A stretch of 64,000 nucleotides of DNA, taken from assembly GCF_020531845.1 (NCBI RefSeq), contig NZ_JAJAVF010000002.1, forward strand, positions 84,436-148,435, written 5' to 3'. The notes under the pieces are model-generated. The model did no database searches. It was not told the origin of the DNA and was given only the letters and a program-made list of their open reading frames with translations. The stretch is from Methylobacillus methanolivorans (GTDB lineage: Bacteria; Pseudomonadota; Gammaproteobacteria; Burkholderiales; Methylophilaceae). The position numbers and the translations under genes are program-made. Below, in pieces: positions 27,488 through 35,135 of this stretch (positions are counted from its first letter, which is position 1; each line of letters opens with the position of its first letter).

Positions 27488-29008
27488 ATGAGTCTTGATA
27501 GTTTGAAGGGTCTGGGTATTAAGGTCCCGTACAAAAATAAGTATGACAACTACATTGGTGGCAAGTGGGTTGCGCCTGTAGACGGTCAATATTTCGATAA
27601 TATCAGCCCGGTGACTGGCAAGGTATTTTGCCAGGTAGCACGTTCTAACGAAAAGGACGTTAATTTGGCGCTGGATGCCGCGCATGCGGCCAAGGATGCA
27701 TGGGGCAAGAAGTCGGGTACTGAGCGCGCCAATATTCTGCTGAAGATCGCCGATGTGATGGAAGCCAATCTAGAGACCATTGCGATTGCCGAGACTATCG
27801 ATAACGGCAAGCCCCTGCGTGAAACCATGGCTGCCGATATTCCACTGGCTATCGACCATTTTCGCTATTTTGCTAGCTGTATTCGTACGCAGGAAGGTGG
27901 CATCAGCGAGATTGATCACGAGACAGTGGCCTATCATTTTCATGAGCCGCTGGGTGTTGTCGGTCAGATCATCCCTTGGAATTTCCCTATCCTGATGGCG
28001 GCCTGGAAGCTTGCGCCTGCACTGGCTGCGGGCAATTGTATCGTCATGAAGCCCGCCGAGCAGACACCGGTTTCCATCCTGATCGTGATGGAATTGATTG
28101 GTCATTTGTTGCCTGATGGTGTGCTTAACATCGTCAATGGTCATGGTGTAGAGGCTGGCAAGGCGCTGGCAACCAGCCCACGTATCGCCAAGATCGCGTT
28201 TACTGGTTCGACTTCTGTAGGGCGCCTCATCATGCAGTACGCCAGCCAGAACTTGATCCCTGTGACGCTGGAGCTGGGTGGCAAGTCTCCCAACATTTTC
28301 TTTGAAGATGTCATGGACAAGGATGATGCCTATTTCGACAAGGCGCTTGAAGGCTTTACCCTGTTTGCCCTTAACCAGGGTGAAATCTGTACCTGCCCAA
28401 GCCGTGCGCTGATTCAGGAATCTATCTATGAGCAGTTCATTGAGCGTGCGCTCAAGCGAGTGAAGGCGATCAAGCAGGGTAGCCCATTGGATAAGTCCAC
28501 CATGATTGGTGCACAAGCTTCGAGCGAGCAGGTTGAGATCATCATGTCTTATATCAAGCTGGGCCTGGAGGAAGGCGCCGAGTTGCTGACTGGCGGCAAG
28601 TCTACCAAGCTGGCTGGTGACCTGAGCGAGGGCTATTACATTGAGCCTACCGTGTTCAAGGGCCACAACAAGATGCGTATTTTCCAGGAAGAAATCTTTG
28701 GCCCAGTGCTTTCCGTCACTACATTCAAGGATGAGAAGGAAGCCTTGGAAATTGCCAATGACACGATGTATGGCCTGGGTGCTGGCTTGTGGACACGTGA
28801 TGGTAGCCGTGCATTCCGTGTTGGACGTGCTATCCAGGCTGGTCGCGTCTGGACTAATTGTTACCATCTCTATCCTGCGCATGCTGCATTCGGTGGTTAC
28901 AAGCAGTCCGGTATTGGCCGCGAAAACCATCGCATGATGCTGGATCATTACCAGCAGACCAAAAACCTGCTAGTGAGCTACAGCCCGAATGCGCTGGGTT
29001 TCTTCTAG
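27488..29008 (+). CDS. exaC: NAD-dependent aldehyde dehydrogenase, ExaC/AldB type
   Basis: A 506-residue aldehyde dehydrogenase with a close fit to the ExaC group: [30 protein letters not shown] at the start, [26 protein letters not shown] (about 160-185), FTGSTSVGR (NAD site), the catalytic glutamate in [16 protein letters not shown] (about 263-278), and the nucleophilic Cys in [17 protein letters not shown] (about 300-316). The C-terminus [14 protein letters not shown]...LGFF is also typical. It oxidises acetaldehyde or other short aldehydes; in a methylotroph, detoxification of alcohol-derived aldehydes is likely. TTGGAGGAG precedes the ATG. The next gene encodes DUF779, its usual partner. 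Confidence 0.93.
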   Translation: MSLDSLKGLGIKVPYKNKYDNYIGGKWVAPVDGQYFDNISPVTGKVFCQVARSNEKDVNLALDAAHAAKDAWGKKSGTERANILLKIADVMEANLETIAIAETIDNGKPLRETMAADIPLAIDHFRYFASCIRTQEGGISEIDHETVAYHFHEPLGVVGQIIPWNFPILMAAWKLAPALAAGNCIVMKPAEQTPVSILIVMELIGHLLPDGVLNIVNGHGVEAGKALATSPRIAKIAFTGSTSVGRLIMQYASQNLIPVTLELGGKSPNIFFEDVMDKDDAYFDKALEGFTLFALNQGEICTCPSRALIQESIYEQFIERALKRVKAIKQGSPLDKSTMIGAQASSEQVEIIMSYIKLGLEEGAELLTGGKSTKLAGDLSEGYYIEPTVFKGHNKMRIFQEEIFGPVLSVTTFKDEKEALEIANDTMYGLGAGLWTRDGSRAFRVGRAIQAGRVWTNCYHLYPAHAAFGGYKQSGIGRENHRMMLDHYQQTKNLLVSYSPNALGFF

Positions 29009-29028
29009 TAGAGTAGGCGCTTGAATGG

Positions 29029-29062
29029 ACGCCCGGATTGACTGCTTCAATCCGGGCGTTGT
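29029..29062 (+). terminator. Hairpin between the aldehyde dehydrogenase and DUF779 genes
   Basis: ACGCCCGGATTGA / TCAATCCGGGCGT form a perfect 13-base-pair stem with a five-base loop. The following GTTGTTTC is T-poor, so it may be a partial terminator or 3'-end stabiliser that lowers expression of the downstream DUF779 gene. Confidence 0.65.
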
Positions 29063-29104
29063 TGTTTCTGCTGGCTGGGTAAATGTGGGTATGAAGGAGA
29101 TGAC

Positions 29105-29479
29105 ATGGCGACAAGTCGGATAGTGGCAACGCCTGCGGCGGCGGCATTGATTGATGAACTACAGGCCAGGCATGGCAAGCTGATGTTTCATCAATCTGGT
29201 GGCTGTTGTGAGGGCAGTGCTCCCATGTGCTTGCAAGAGGGGGAGTTCTTGTTGGGCAGTTCTGATGTCAAGGTGGGCATGGTGCATGGGGTGCCGTTTT
29301 ACATGAACAAGACCCAATTTGAATATTGGCAACACACTCACCTGACGCTGGATGCGATCTCTGGGCATGGCGGCATGTTTTCGTTGGAGCAGGCGACGGG
29401 CAGGCATTTCCTCATCCGTTCGCGCTTGTTCACGGATGAAGAATTACAGGATTTGGAGCCTGTTGAGAACTGTGGATGA
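29105..29479 (+). CDS. DUF779 domain protein
   Basis: A 124-residue soluble protein with the DUF779 signature: residues 22-45 read ARHGKLMFHQSGGCCEGSAP then MC, followed by GSSDVKVGMVHGVPFYM and GHGGMFSLEQATGRHFLIRSRLF. The double cysteine GGCCEG and the later cysteine suggest metal or redox chemistry, but the biochemical role is not established. DUF779 genes are typically found next to ExaC/AldB-type aldehyde dehydrogenases, as here, 96 bases downstream. GAAGGAGATGAC precedes the ATG. Confidence 0.88.
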   Translation: MATSRIVATPAAAALIDELQARHGKLMFHQSGGCCEGSAPMCLQEGEFLLGSSDVKVGMVHGVPFYMNKTQFEYWQHTHLTLDAISGHGGMFSLEQATGRHFLIRSRLFTDEELQDLEPVENCG

Positions 29480-29529
29480 TCGACAGGCAGATCAGTTAAT
29501 ATGCCTGCCCATCTTCATTACTGTATGTC

Positions 29530-30138
29530 ATGAGTGATCCTCTGCTGCTTTGGGGTTTCCTGCAAACATCGTTGCTTGAAATAGTGTCTTTCGCGTTAGC
29601 GATCGCCATGGTACTGCTGAATATCCGGCAGTCGCCATGGGCATGGCTGTTTGCAATCGCTTCTGCCGGGTTGTATGCCGTTGTTTTCTACGATGCCCGC
29701 ATCTATGGCGATATGCTGTTGCAGTTCGTCTTTATTGCCGTGTCGCTATGGGGCGCTTACCAATGGCTGTTCGGCGGGCGCGATCATCAAGGTGTGACCG
29801 TGACACGCTTGTCTCGTCGCGGTTGGCTGCTGGCGGCTGGTAGCTGGGTGTTTGTTTATGCCAGCGGTGCATTACTCTTGCATCATTTGACGGATAGCGA
29901 TGTCGTGCATATCGATGCTTTCCTGACGGCGGGCAGTTTGGTGGCGCAATGCCTGCTTACGCGCAAAATACTGGAAAACTGGCATATGTGGATATTGATA
30001 GATGGCCTCTACATCGCGCTCTATGCATACAAGCATCTTTATTTGACAGCCTTGCTCTATGGCCTGTTCGTTGTGCTAGCCGTGTTGGGCTTGCGGGCCT
30101 GGAAAAAGTCATTGTCAGCGACTGTCGTCCTGCCATGA
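29530..30138 (+). CDS. pnuC: PnuC-type nicotinamide riboside transporter
   Basis: A 202-residue integral membrane protein with about seven hydrophobic segments. SLLEIVSFALAIAMVLLNIRQSPWAWLFAIASAGLYAVVFYDARIYGDMLLQFVFIAVSLWGAYQWLFG is the recognisable PnuC core, with the conserved Trp/Asn-bearing motifs; NWHMWILIDGLYIALYAYK near residue 150 lines the substrate channel in known PnuC. It moves nicotinamide riboside by facilitated diffusion, trapped by phosphorylation inside. The next gene, a NadR-like kinase overlapping by four bases, supports this substrate rather than thiamine (PnuT). Confidence 0.9.
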   Translation: MSDPLLLWGFLQTSLLEIVSFALAIAMVLLNIRQSPWAWLFAIASAGLYAVVFYDARIYGDMLLQFVFIAVSLWGAYQWLFGGRDHQGVTVTRLSRRGWLLAAGSWVFVYASGALLLHHLTDSDVVHIDAFLTAGSLVAQCLLTRKILENWHMWILIDGLYIALYAYKHLYLTALLYGLFVVLAVLGLRAWKKSLSATVVLP

Positions 30139-30671
30139 AAAATATGGTGCCGCGTATTGCTATTCTTGGGGCTGAATCCACTGGGAAATCCACCCTGGCG
30201 GAAGCACTGGCAGCGCATTATCGTACGGCATGGGTGCCAGAATACCTGCGCGAGTTCGTCGAGACATTTCAACGTACGCCACGTGCCGACGAGCAGTTCA
30301 TGATTGCCACTACACAACGCCAGCGTGAGAAAGAGGCTGAGCGACATGCCAACCGTCTATTGTTCTGTGACACCACGCCGCTGATGACGATTGTCTATAG
30401 CGAACATTACTTTGGGCAGGCAGACATGGCGCTTGTGAGACTGGCAGCGGCATATGACTATGCTGCGACGATAGTCACTGCGCCGACCATGCCATGGGTA
30501 GCTGATGGCATGCAGCGCGAGTCCGACGAGGTGCGCCAGAAGGTACATGCTCGGTTACTGTGTAAACTGCGGGATGCTGGCATCACATATCGGCTCGTGG
30601 ATGGCTGCATGCAGCAACGCGAGATGCAAACCATTGCATATTTATCGTTAGCTTTATCACAATCAGCGTAA
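30135..30671 (+). CDS. NadR-like ribosylnicotinamide kinase (AAA ATPase)
   Basis: Start chosen at ATG 30135, which overlaps the pnuC stop (ATGA); the frame stays open upstream but only within pnuC. The 178-residue P-loop protein has GAESTGKST (residues about 12-20), EYLREFVE (about 37), CDTTPLMTIVYSEHYFG and a lid-like region, matching the kinase domain of NadR. The HTH and adenylyltransferase domains of the enterobacterial protein are absent. It should phosphorylate nicotinamide riboside to NMN, trapping what PnuC imports, as part of NAD salvage. The NMN adenylyltransferase would be supplied elsewhere. Confidence 0.85.
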   Translation: MKNMVPRIAILGAESTGKSTLAEALAAHYRTAWVPEYLREFVETFQRTPRADEQFMIATTQRQREKEAERHANRLLFCDTTPLMTIVYSEHYFGQADMALVRLAAAYDYAATIVTAPTMPWVADGMQRESDEVRQKVHARLLCKLRDAGITYRLVDGCMQQREMQTIAYLSLALSQSA

Positions 30672-30806
30672 GCAACGCTCACTTCACGGATACACTCAAA
30701 AAATTAGAGAAGGGTATGTGAAAGCCTGCATCAGGCTGAGCTTATTGCTTGTGCCTGATGTTGTAGGCAAGGTTTAGGCGTATCAATACAGTCCCCAACT
30801 GGTAGC

Positions 30807-31238
30807 CTAGGGTTTTGTTGATCGCTTCTTGCTTCTACTTTTCCAGCCCCGTTTGTTTGCCACATTAATCAGTCGCTGGAAAGTAGGACATTCCATGTGT
30901 GATGGTGCTGGACAGTCTGCAACGTGGCGCAATGTATCCCGTAGCGCCTTTAGCTCATGAATTTGTCGATCAATCTCGTCCGCGCGCTGGTGGAGCAGCT
31001 GGCGTGGCAAGTCTGGTGTGCCGTTTTGATCAAACATCCCGGCAATTTCCTGTAGCGAAAAGCCTGCCAATTTTCCGATGGAAATCAGCTTGAGTTGTAA
31101 AAGCACCTCTGCGGAAAACTGTCTGCGCAAACCATGCCGTGATACCGAAGTAATTAGCCCCGTTTCTTCGTAGTAACGCAGGGCAGAGGGTTTAATTCCG
31201 CTCTTTTCTGCGACTTCGCCAATATCCATAAACTCCAT
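30807..31238 (-). CDS. MerR-family regulator, divergent from an MFS exporter
   Basis: Start set at 31238 (MEFMDIGEVAEKSG), with GAGG six bases upstream; an in-frame extension to 31295 lacks a ribosome site and would cross the operator. The 143-residue protein has the MerR winged helix (MDIGEVAEKSGIKPSALRYYEETGLI), the RRQFSAEVLLQLKLISIGKLAGFSLQEIAGMF second part, and a dimerisation helix. The C-terminal DCPAPSHMECPTFQRL carries only two cysteines, unlike the four-cysteine iron-sulfur motif of SoxR, so the signal is unknown. The divergent MFS gene starts 70 bases away, with a MerR-style promoter between them, so it is the likely target. Confidence 0.88.
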   Translation of the reverse strand: MEFMDIGEVAEKSGIKPSALRYYEETGLITSVSRHGLRRQFSAEVLLQLKLISIGKLAGFSLQEIAGMFDQNGTPDLPRQLLHQRADEIDRQIHELKALRDTLRHVADCPAPSHMECPTFQRLINVANKRGWKSRSKKRSTKP

Positions 31239-31240
31239 AC

Positions 31241-31271
31241 TTGACCTCAAGTTGACTTGAAGTATTAGCAT
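31241..31271 (+). promoter_or_regulatory. MerR-type promoter/operator of the MFS gene
   Basis: A -35 TTGACC (31241-31246) and a -10-like TAGCAT (31266-31271) are separated by 19 bases, the over-long spacing typical of MerR-activated promoters. The spacer carries the near-palindrome ACCTCAAGTTGACTTGAAGT, close to the SoxR/MerR operator type. It also overlaps the regulator's own upstream region, implying autoregulation. Confidence 0.65.
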
Positions 31272-31307
31272 GCCCTGATCTATAGAGCAGGACAAGAGAT
31301 AAGGACG

Positions 31308-32543
31308 ATGAGCGTAGGCAAATTATTCACCCTTGCAAGAAAGCAGGCGGGCGTCAGATTCACGCTGGCACTATCAATGTTGATGGCCTCTTTGGGAACG
31401 AGTATTGCCAATATCGCATTGCCTGCGTTGGCTGAGGCATTTATGGCACCGTTTTCGCAAGTGCAGGCCGTTGTCGTTGCTTATCTTGCCACCATGACGA
31501 TCATGTCCGTGGTCGCCGGGCGGCTTGGTGACCGCTATGGGCTGAAACAGATGCTCATTGCGGGCTTGGGATTGTTCACTGTGGCCGCACTGTCTTGCGG
31601 CATTGCGCTTAACCTGTGGTGGCTGATTGGAGCAAGAGCCCTTCAGGGAGTAGGTGCAGCCTTTCTCATGACGCTCGTCATGGCGATGATGCGCCAGGCC
31701 GCTAGCGAAGCTCGGTTGGGGCAAGCCATGGGCCTGCTGGGAACCATATCTGCGCTAGGTACGGCACTTGGCCCAGCGTTTGGTGGATGGTTGCTTTTGG
31801 TCACGGGGTGGCGAGGCATTTTTCTGATACAGCTTCCACTGGCGCTGATTGCCTTGATACTGGCACTCTGGATATTGCCAACCCCGACAATCAACAGGAA
31901 AGCGCCAGCTCCCAGTGTATGGCAGGTGTTGAATGCAAAGCTACTGCCCAATCTCGCTATCAATCTGCTGGTGGCTGCCGTCATGATGGCGACACTCGTG
32001 ATTGGCCCATTTTATCTTGGTCTGGGGCTTGGGTTGCGAGCAACGCAGGTGGGCCTGGTCATGGCGATAGGACCTGTGATCTCGATCTTTAGCGGCGTCG
32101 TGTCAGGAAAGCTGGTTGACACCTTAGGCAGTCACCGAACCCTTTTGATTGGACTTATGCTACTGATTGTTGGCACGCTTCTGTTAGCGTTGTTGCCAAA
32201 TTGGGTGGGTATGAATGGCTATATTGTTTCTATTATCGTCCTGACGCCGGGTTACCAACTCTTTCAAGCTGCCAACAATACAGCAGCTCTTGCCAACGTA
32301 CCCAGACATATTCACGGCACGATTGCCGGCCTGCTTGGTTTAGCTCGCAATATTGGCTTGATTGTAGGTGCTTCCGTGATGGGGGCAGTATTCGCTTTGG
32401 GCGTTGGCACAGAAGACTTTATCCATGCATATCCCGCAGCAATCGCCGCAGGGATGCGGCTGACGTTTTTGCTGGCTGGCGGAATGATGATCATCGCGAT
32501 TGCAATTGCCGTGCCCCAACTGACTGGGAAAGGGACAGGTTGA
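31308..32543 (+). CDS. MFS drug-efflux-type transporter
   Basis: A 411-residue protein with about twelve hydrophobic segments and the major-facilitator motif A (GRLGDRYGLKQMLIAG, about residues 65-80) plus ALQGVGAAFLMTLVMAM (motif B region) and GTISALGTALGPAFGGWLL (motif C, the antiporter signature). This is typical of proton-driven drug exporters of the EmrB/Bcr type, though with 12 rather than 14 segments. The substrate is unknown. It is controlled in all likelihood by the divergent MerR regulator, suggesting an inducible efflux pump for a toxic compound. An ACAAGAGATAAGGACG ribosome site precedes the ATG. Confidence 0.88.
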   Translation: MSVGKLFTLARKQAGVRFTLALSMLMASLGTSIANIALPALAEAFMAPFSQVQAVVVAYLATMTIMSVVAGRLGDRYGLKQMLIAGLGLFTVAALSCGIALNLWWLIGARALQGVGAAFLMTLVMAMMRQAASEARLGQAMGLLGTISALGTALGPAFGGWLLLVTGWRGIFLIQLPLALIALILALWILPTPTINRKAPAPSVWQVLNAKLLPNLAINLLVAAVMMATLVIGPFYLGLGLGLRATQVGLVMAIGPVISIFSGVVSGKLVDTLGSHRTLLIGLMLLIVGTLLLALLPNWVGMNGYIVSIIVLTPGYQLFQAANNTAALANVPRHIHGTIAGLLGLARNIGLIVGASVMGAVFALGVGTEDFIHAYPAAIAAGMRLTFLLAGGMMIIAIAIAVPQLTGKGTG

Positions 32544-32747
32544 AAGGGTTGATATTGCTATCCCGATGCCAGTGATTGCTATTATCTGTAGCAAGACAAC
32601 CTTAGAAAACTATCGTGTCTTCATCGTGCTTGATAGGGGTGAGTTTTGCTTCTGCCCCTGGCTTGGGAGGCAGTATTCCCAATGCTTCCCGACAAGTTTC
32701 ATCGAGCTATCCTGCCTTATGTCATCAAGCTCCGCGCACTCGTTTGA

Positions 32748-34916
32748 TCAGAAATCAATTTGCGCGGACACGCGGAATACGCGTGGTGCGCCTGGAATCA
32801 TGTAGCCGCCGAAAGCGCTGGATGCATCGCCCCAGTAGAACTTGTTGAACACATTGTCCACCCCAGCCCTAAAGGTAGTGGCTGTGTTGCCAAGCTTGGC
32901 TGTATAGCGAGCCCCAAGGTTCAGCACGTGATAACCTTCGACCTTTTTGTTTAAAGCAGCAATGTCATTGCTGGGGGAGAAGTTTTTGCTGCTGGAGTAA
33001 AGCCAGGTTGCATTCAGCTTGAGCGCAGGCAAGCCAGGCCATGTGTATTCGCTATACACTGCAGATTTGAATCTCGGCACATTGCCCACTTGCTTGCCTT
33101 CGATACGTGCATCGTCTGTGCCTTCCGCCCGTGCTTGTAAAGCGGTGAAGCTGCCACCCAGCATCCAGTCACGTGTCATGCGGTTTTGTGCGGCCAGTTC
33201 CAGGCCACGGTTGACTTGCATGCCGTTCATCACATAAGTCTGCGTGCCATTTCCATTGTCGTTGACGTATTCATTCTGGCGCTTGATCTGGAATACTGCA
33301 GCAGACAAGCTCACCTTGCTGCTTGGCTCCGCTTTTACGCCTAGCTCTATTTGCCGAGAGCGGCTAGGGTCCATAATGATTTCTGCATTGGTCGTGCCAG
33401 TGGGCGCTTCGCCACCTGGTTCCAGGCCTTGGGAGTAAGAGCCATACACCGCTACTGCTGGCTGCACGTTGTAAACCAATGCTGCACTCGGCAGGATGAA
33501 TTGATCATCGGTACTACGGGTGGTGGTTCCTGATGAGTTGAACTGGTCACGTTTGAGTTGCACGTAACGTAGGCCTGCATGTAGCTTGAGCTGCTCGGTC
33601 AGGGTCATGACATCTTGTACAAACATCGCGCGCTCTTCATCTTTACGGCGCAAATGAACGGGCTTGACCTCTGCTGGTGAGTAATTGTCGTAATAGACAG
33701 GATTGTAGATGTTGCTATCACCGACATATGGCGAAACATAGTCGGCAAAGTGATCGCGACGACGCAGCGTCGAAAGGCCGACTGTCAGGTCGTGCTTTAC
33801 CACACCTGTGGTGACATCGCCTTGTAGCAGCGCCTGGGTAGTGGTGATGGAGCGCTTGTCATTTTTACGGCGCAGGTCATAGAGGGAATAGCCGCCATCA
33901 CTGCAATAACCGACATATAATCCCTGGGCTGCACAACCTGAGGGTAAAGCCACCGCATCATCTCGATGCAGGACTGATTGATTGGCCTGCAAGGTGGTAC
34001 GCCAGTGGTCGTTTAGTGTGTAGTTGAACTTCACGCCGATATTGTGGCTGTCATCGACGACAGGGCTGCTCCAGGATTGATCGTTGAGCATCTGCTTGGC
34101 GCGAATACCTGTCGGAATGCGCTGTTCAGGCCCAAGCAGCTGGAAGCCTGGTACGGTCAATTGCGATTTATGCTGATAATCCAGATCCAGCTGCAAGAGC
34201 GCACGTGGGCTCAGGTGGAAATCAAACGCACCTGAAATGAAGTTACGATTGCCTGTTGAGCCATCAATATATGATTTGATGTCTTCCGCCGCGGCATTAA
34301 TGCGATAACCGAAGATGCCGTTTTCAGTACGTCCGCCAATATCTACTGCGCTATATACCGTACCGCGTTCGCGTACCTCAAAAGTTGCTGTGTGCAGCGG
34401 CGTATCGGTGGGGCGCTTGGTCACATAGTTGAGCATGCCGCCTGCAGCAGCGATGCCTGATTGCAGGCCTGCCAGGCCTTTCAATATCTCGATACGCTCC
34501 TTGTTTTCCATGGGCACCATGGCTTGCGCCAGAATCACCAGTCCGTCTTTGCGATAGTTGGCACCCTGATCCAATACGAATCCGCGAATCGCAAACCAAT
34601 CTGCAAGGCCAACAGCGTTGTAGGAGTTTTGCACACTGGCATCCCATTTCACTGCATCAGTGGCGGAGCGTACGCTGCGATCCTGCATCTGTTCCTGTGT
34701 CACGACCGTAATTGAGGCCGGTGTTTCCAGTAAGGATCGGTCGGAAAAACTGCCAATGCTAGCCCGCCGTGCCTGAGTATCCGCTGATGCAGAGGAAACG
34801 ACCAGCTCCGGCAATGCGCTATCCTCGGTATCTGCCGATTGTGCCAAGGCAGCAGGCGAAAATGTGCAGGCGACTGCTAGCACGCTAAGTTTGTGACGGA
34901 AAGGGAAAGCTGGCAT
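32748..34916 (-). CDS. TonB-dependent outer-membrane receptor under TPP riboswitch control
   Basis: A 722-residue receptor of the siderophore-receptor type. A signal peptide ends ALAQ near residue 25; the plug domain has LLETPASITVVTQEQMQDRSVRSATDAV (about 57-84), FAIRGFVLDQG, and ERIEILKGLAGLQSGIAAAGGMLNYVTKRP. The 22-strand barrel ends in FRVSAQIDF with terminal Phe. Sequence alone suggests a ferric-siderophore receptor, but the TPP-sensing leader just upstream argues that the ligand is thiamine or a thiamine precursor taken up when thiamine pyrophosphate is low. It is monocistronic and convergent with the MFS gene, with 204 bases between them and no clear terminator. Confidence 0.88.
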   Translation of the reverse strand: MPAFPFRHKLSVLAVACTFSPAALAQSADTEDSALPELVVSSASADTQARRASIGSFSDRSLLETPASITVVTQEQMQDRSVRSATDAVKWDASVQNSYNAVGLADWFAIRGFVLDQGANYRKDGLVILAQAMVPMENKERIEILKGLAGLQSGIAAAGGMLNYVTKRPTDTPLHTATFEVRERGTVYSAVDIGGRTENGIFGYRINAAAEDIKSYIDGSTGNRNFISGAFDFHLSPRALLQLDLDYQHKSQLTVPGFQLLGPEQRIPTGIRAKQMLNDQSWSSPVVDDSHNIGVKFNYTLNDHWRTTLQANQSVLHRDDAVALPSGCAAQGLYVGYCSDGGYSLYDLRRKNDKRSITTTQALLQGDVTTGVVKHDLTVGLSTLRRRDHFADYVSPYVGDSNIYNPVYYDNYSPAEVKPVHLRRKDEERAMFVQDVMTLTEQLKLHAGLRYVQLKRDQFNSSGTTTRSTDDQFILPSAALVYNVQPAVAVYGSYSQGLEPGGEAPTGTTNAEIIMDPSRSRQIELGVKAEPSSKVSLSAAVFQIKRQNEYVNDNGNGTQTYVMNGMQVNRGLELAAQNRMTRDWMLGGSFTALQARAEGTDDARIEGKQVGNVPRFKSAVYSEYTWPGLPALKLNATWLYSSSKNFSPSNDIAALNKKVEGYHVLNLGARYTAKLGNTATTFRAGVDNVFNKFYWGDASSAFGGYMIPGAPRVFRVSAQIDF

Positions 34917-34989
34917 TGTTGTTCACTCGCGTTACGGAAAGGCACGCGCAGGAATGAACAAAGAAGCTCCGGGATGGACCTTGAGTGGC

Positions 34990-35078
34990 TTTGCGCTTCC
35001 CTACGCTGGCATTATCCAGGTCAGGTTCAAGGGTTTTTCTCACCCGAAGATTTGACTCTTCAGGACCCCTAGCGTGGG
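34990..35078 (-). ncRNA. TPP riboswitch (THI element)
   Basis: Read on the minus strand, the leader contains the conserved THI-element blocks in order. These are CACGCTAGGGGTCC (P1/P2 5' side), a variable hairpin (AAGAGTCAAATCTT), GGGTGAGAAAAACCC with the CTGAGA-like turn, CTTGAACCTGACCTGGATAA, and TGCCAGCGTAGGGAAGC closing the helix. It ends about 75 bases upstream of the TonB receptor start. TPP binding would switch off receptor expression. I could not distinguish a terminator from a ribosome-site-sequestering platform in the remaining leader. Confidence 0.92.
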
Positions 35079-35135
35079 CCGTATACTACCAAAAAATGTA
35101 AAGAAAACGCCAGTTTGTTGCGAATAAGGGTGAGG

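Noticed and set aside
27770..28948. Long (392-codon) open frame on the minus strand opposite the aldehyde dehydrogenase gene
   Set aside because: It lies entirely within exaC, whose protein match is strong throughout. The antisense protein has no recognisable motif and no ribosome site; it is a codon-bias shadow.
30728..30760. Terminator after the NadR-like gene
   Set aside because: The stem CATCAGGC/GCCTGATG exists but the loop is 16 bases and no T-tract follows; too weak to list.
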